DNA of 7,691 bases, taken from contig WJKD01000153.1 of NCBI GenBank assembly GCA_014729315.1, forward strand, positions 1-7,691. The letters are read 5' to 3'. Both the position numbers and the translations under genes were made by a program. Every line of letters begins with the position of its first letter. The stretch's first letter is position 1. The stretch is from Promethearchaeota archaeon (GTDB lineage Archaea; Asgardarchaeota; Lokiarchaeia; Sigynarchaeales; SOKP01). The notes under the pieces are model-generated. The model was given only the letters and a program-made list of their open reading frames with translations, made no database searches and was not told the origin of the DNA. This document shows positions 5,042 to 7,691 of the stretch, piece after piece.

Positions 5042-5791
5042 TTAGACTTTAGCTTGATCTAAAATTAAATCGTGTCCGCAAAGAGCGCAGTATCTCGCAG
5101 GCCTGGTTATTTTATTACCGCAAGATGGACAATAGAACGCAGCTACGTTTGGTTCGTCCCTAGGGCTTATTGGTGGAGTAATTTGCGTTTTAGGGGGTGC
5201 ATGATCTTCTTCATCCTTGTAAAGGGGGAGCATTCTCAATCTCGCTAACTTAAATAGACCGATTAGGAAATAAATTAGCGCTATTGGAATTGTGATAACA
5301 AATAGAGTATATTTGCATGCTTTTTCCAACTTATCTGTTCCGTCCAATACGTCAATAAGTATATTCTCTGGAAACATACTACTGTTTGTTTCAAAAAATT
5401 TATGAAATTTATTCCACGCTTTTTTCTGTAAAGCTACCGAGATAAAAAGTAAGACAATTCCGTAGATAAGGATATTAATAGGGATTAAATACATGATTAC
5501 ACTTGCATCTACGTACCATAAGAAAGCAGCTACTCCGAACGCAACGCTAACGATTATGCCTCCGATGAAGCTTACGATAAAACTCCGAATCATCTTCTTA
5601 TGAAATTTTGCTAAGTTCTTATCGTCCAACTCCCGATTAATCTTTTTAATATTGCTTAATGCGAAAAATACTATAATTAAAGCAATCACTCTCAAGAAAT
5701 CAAGAAAAATCGATAATATTAAAAGAATTGCGATAATAAAAACCCTTTCTCCGAACTTTTGGAACTGGTAGTTCTCATTTTTGTTCATCAT
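5042..5791 (-). CDS. Membrane protein with C-terminal zinc ribbon, function unknown
   Basis: Taken from ATG at 5791 the product is 249 residues. Hydrophobic segments lie at about 15-47 (one or two helices), 69-92, 96-119 and 163-184. After them come an acidic, Pro-rich linker (about 193-214) and a terminal zinc ribbon, Cys221-PS-Cys224 and Cys235-AL-Cys238. This architecture, membrane domain plus cytoplasmic zinc ribbon, is common in Asgard and other archaea and usually has no assigned role; the ribbon probably mediates protein contacts. The frame stays open to an ATG at 5929, but the 46 extra codons contain a good TATA box (5866-5873) and read unlike the family, while GGAGG on the minus strand (5800-5804) lies 8 bases before the ATG at 5791. 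A second ATG follows at 5788. It converges with the CPxCG gene and diverges from the histidine kinase. Confidence 0.82.
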   Translation of the reverse strand: MMNKNENYQFQKFGERVFIIAILLILSIFLDFLRVIALIIVFFALSNIKKINRELDDKNLAKFHKKMIRSFIVSFIGGIIVSVAFGVAAFLWYVDASVIMYLIPINILIYGIVLLFISVALQKKAWNKFHKFFETNSSMFPENILIDVLDGTDKLEKACKYTLFVITIPIALIYFLIGLFKLARLRMLPLYKDEEDHAPPKTQITPPISPRDEPNVAAFYCPSCGNKITRPARYCALCGHDLILDQAKV

Positions 5792-5799
5792 CTCGTTTT

Positions 5800-5804
5800 C
5801 CTCC
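5800..5804 (-). promoter_or_regulatory. Shine-Dalgarno site fixing the start at 5791
   Basis: GGAGG on the minus strand is followed by an 8-base spacer and ATG-ATG. It sits inside the longer open frame, overlapping the ATG at 5806, so that ATG and the one at 5929 are unlikely starts. Confidence 0.65.
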
Positions 5805-5865
5805 ATATATTTTACAATTAATATTATTATTCTTAAGGGGAAATCACCTTGAATGACTAATATAA

Positions 5866-5873
5866 CTTTTATA
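5866..5873 (-). promoter_or_regulatory. TATA box of the zinc-ribbon membrane gene
   Basis: TATAAAAG on the minus strand would start transcription near 5845, giving a leader of about 50 bases with the GGAGG site at its end. The palindrome TTTCTAGAAA (5896-5905) lies about 25 bases further upstream, a usual place for an activator or regulator site. Confidence 0.5.
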
Positions 5874-5895
5874 GACCAATTTTTATGGTTATATT

Positions 5896-5905
5896 TTTCT
5901 AGAAA
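5896..5905. promoter_or_regulatory. TTTCTAGAAA palindrome upstream of a TATA box
   Basis: A perfect 10-base palindrome matching the core of the two palindromes at 4921-4960. Its place just upstream of the minus-strand TATA box makes a regulator-binding role possible. The match is short and AT-rich, so chance is not excluded. Confidence 0.35.
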
Positions 5906-5995
5906 TTTTCGTAAACATATATAAATCATAAGTGCGTTATAACTATTGACCTATTAAATTTAGTTAAGCACCTTCCAAATGCTGACAAAAGATAG

Positions 5996-6015
5996 CATAT
6001 ATTTTTCCCTAGGGA
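5996..6015 (+). promoter_or_regulatory. Candidate histidine-kinase promoter with CCCTAGGG palindrome
   Basis: CATATATTTTT (about 5996-6006) is TATA-like and would start transcription near 6025, about 40 bases before the ATG at 6065. Directly after it is TCCCTAGGGA (6006-6015), a perfect palindrome that is GC-rich for this spacer and could be an operator between TATA box and start site. No clear Shine-Dalgarno site precedes the gene. The rest of 5930-5995 holds nothing I can support. Confidence 0.35.
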
Positions 6016-6064
6016 TATTGATTATTAGAGTTAATTTTGTCAAATGAGAGAATAGACAGATTAA

Positions 6065-7691
6065 ATGAGTAATAAGAAAAAAGATACTTTACAAGAAAAA
6101 GGAATTTTAGATTCGGCACCTATTGGAATTCAAATCATTCAAGGTAATAAAATTAAATATATAAATCAATCATGTCTAGATTATGTCAGCTACACTATGG
6201 AGGATGTATTAGGAAAGGATTACCACGAATTTTTAAATGTTATCCATCCTGACGATAGGGATTTCATTAATAAGCAAATAGAAGCTAAACTAAAAGGCAT
6301 CCAGAAAGAAGGTACTCATTATCAATTTAGATGGATAAAAAAACCTAAAGAGACGATCTGGTTTGATGTCCATTCAATTCCAATACAATATGAAGGGAAA
6401 CCCGCCGACCTTATTTTTATAATAGATTTCACTTCCCGAAAAACGAAAGAAAAAGAATTAAAGTATTACGCAATGGCTATTGAAGGTTCCAGAGATCTTA
6501 TTGCTGCCATTGACAAGGAATATAAATATATATTTGCAAACGGTACTTTTTTAGAGTATCATCAACTCGAGCGGGACCAAGTCATAGGAAATTCAGCTAA
6601 AAAAGTGTTAGGTGAAGAAGTTTTTCAAAATGTAATAAAATCGAGGGTCGATAAATGTTTTGAAGGTGAGGCTCTAAGCTATGAGATGACTAGGGACTAT
6701 CCAGACTTAGGAAAACGAAATTTAGAAGTAAATTATTATCCGATTAACGATGAGAAGGGTAAGTGTTTCTTCGTTTTAGCAACAATACGAGATATCACTA
6801 GCTTAAAAAGAGCTGAAAAGAAGTTAGAAGATATAGAAAGAGAGTTCCAACACTTAATTGAAAGTTCTCCTTATAGTATTATCCTTTTAGATCAACAAGC
6901 GAATATTATAGATATAAACGCTAAATTCACTGAAGTTTTTGGTTATTCTAAAGAGGAAACCGTTGGTCAAAATTTTTTTTCGTTAAAGGCGGTACCCGTC
7001 GATAAACTCGATTTACTAAAGGAACGATTTTCTAGATACATGAAAGGAGAAGAATTAGAACCCATCGAAATCAAAGCCTATAGTAAGAGCGGTGAAACCG
7101 TTTACACTGATCCTCGGGTATCAATTATTACTATTGGAGGAAAGAAAATATTACAAATATCTATAAAAGACATAACCGAAAAAAAAAAGGCAAATCTTTC
7201 ATTGAAGGAATCCGAAAATAGATATAAAGAAGCCTTTAATCGATCTAACTTTTTTAAGGACTTACTCGCTCACGATATCGCAAATACCTTTAATAGCATC
7301 GCTCTTTCTCTTCATTTAATTAAAAAAAAATTAGAGCCCCATGAACTTTTGAAGTCAATACAAGAATATGTGGATTTAATTAAATCGCAGATTGATAAAG
7401 GAAGTAGGCTTATTAATAATATTTGGAAGTTGAACGAGATTGAAAGCACCACTAAAGATTTGGTCATTACTAATGTTGTAGAAGTCTTAAATGATGTTGT
7501 AAAGAAAAATCCCTTTTTTCTTCAATCTAATGTTTTGATAGATATAGTAAATACCTTAGAAGAGCCATTTATAATGGCGGGACCGTTCTTAGCCGACGCT
7601 TTTGAAAATCTTATAATCAACGGCATCCAGCATAATAACTCGAAAAATAAAGAGATCGAAATAAAAATTTATTCTGAACAGATCGACAAAA
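6065..7691 (+). CDS. Cytoplasmic PAS-PAS-PAS sensor histidine kinase, 3'-truncated by window edge
   Basis: The frame is open from ATG 6065 to the right edge (542 codons visible), so the C-terminus is missing. No membrane segment or signal peptide is present, so it senses inside the cell. Three PAS domains follow each other: about 14-124 (YINQSCLDYVSYTMEDVLG, IHPDDR), 133-247 (ending ATIRDIT) and 257-372 (LIESSPYSI, FGYSKEETVG, ending SIKDITE). A helical linker (373-396) leads to the dimerisation/phosphoacceptor region FFKDLLAHDIANTFNSI with His403 as the probable phosphorylated residue in an HDxxN motif. The ATPase domain begins around 465; its N-box ENLIINGIQHN (514-524) has Asn515 and Asn519. 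The G-boxes lie beyond the edge. Ligand or cofactor of the PAS domains cannot be read; no obvious haem or flavin signature was found. No response regulator is visible; such archaeal kinases are often orphans. Confidence 0.93.
   Translation, partial: MSNKKKDTLQEKGILDSAPIGIQIIQGNKIKYINQSCLDYVSYTMEDVLGKDYHEFLNVIHPDDRDFINKQIEAKLKGIQKEGTHYQFRWIKKPKETIWFDVHSIPIQYEGKPADLIFIIDFTSRKTKEKELKYYAMAIEGSRDLIAAIDKEYKYIFANGTFLEYHQLERDQVIGNSAKKVLGEEVFQNVIKSRVDKCFEGEALSYEMTRDYPDLGKRNLEVNYYPINDEKGKCFFVLATIRDITSLKRAEKKLEDIEREFQHLIESSPYSIILLDQQANIIDINAKFTEVFGYSKEETVGQNFFSLKAVPVDKLDLLKERFSRYMKGEELEPIEIKAYSKSGETVYTDPRVSIITIGGKKILQISIKDITEKKKANLSLKESENRYKEAFNRSNFFKDLLAHDIANTFNSIALSLHLIKKKLEPHELLKSIQEYVDLIKSQIDKGSRLINNIWKLNEIESTTKDLVITNVVEVLNDVVKKNPFFLQSNVLIDIVNTLEEPFIMAGPFLADAFENLIINGIQHNNSKNKEIEIKIYSEQIDK

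Noticed and set aside
5158..5165. CCCTAGGG palindrome, second copy
   Set aside because: It encodes Ser-Pro-Arg in the linker of the zinc-ribbon protein and is explained by coding sequence.
5979..6047. 22-codon frame before the histidine kinase
   Set aside because: No ribosome binding site, overlaps the candidate promoter, and shows no protein-like features.

Overview
The window looks archaeal and fits an Asgard (Lokiarchaeia-like) genome best; this is inference, since no phylogenetic marker gene is present. The reasons are roughly one-third GC content, TATA-type promoters with a purine-rich element just upstream, Shine-Dalgarno sites of the GGTGA/GGAGG type next to apparently leaderless genes, T-tract terminators, membrane proteins with a Pro-rich linker and zinc-ribbon tail, and a cytoplasmic multi-PAS histidine kinase with an HDxxN-type H-box.

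Layout. Bases 1-257 hold the 3' end of a HepT-like (minimal nucleotidyltransferase partner) gene cut by the left edge. A 357-residue galactose-mutarotase-like protein (421-1494, +) converges on a short-chain dehydrogenase (1540-2343, -) whose usual catalytic Tyr-xxx-Lys is replaced by Ser-xxx-Arg. A divergent promoter region follows, then a multi-pass membrane protein resembling the YhhN/TMEM86 family (2519-3310, +). Next is a four-helix membrane protein with a Lys/Thr/Pro-rich tail, whose real start appears to be a CTG codon at 3510 behind a good ribosome binding site. A 54-residue Cys-rich protein lies on the minus strand (4263-4427), diverging from an 86-residue CPxCG protein (4643-4903, +). 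That gene converges, across a pair of perfect palindromes, on a membrane protein with a C-terminal zinc ribbon (5042-5791, -). The right end is a PAS-PAS-PAS-histidine kinase (6065 to beyond the edge), open at the window border.

The genes are mostly single transcription units in alternating orientation, each with its own promoter-like and T-tract terminator-like sequence, so no long operon is visible. Three neighbouring genes (4263-5791) encode Cys/His-rich or zinc-ribbon proteins of unknown function. I see no CRISPR array, insertion sequence, tRNA or rRNA, and no clear multi-gene system. The points most worth a second look are the CTG start, the small Cys-rich gene, the paired TTTTC-nn-GAAAA palindromes with a related site in a nearby promoter, and the non-canonical dehydrogenase active site.
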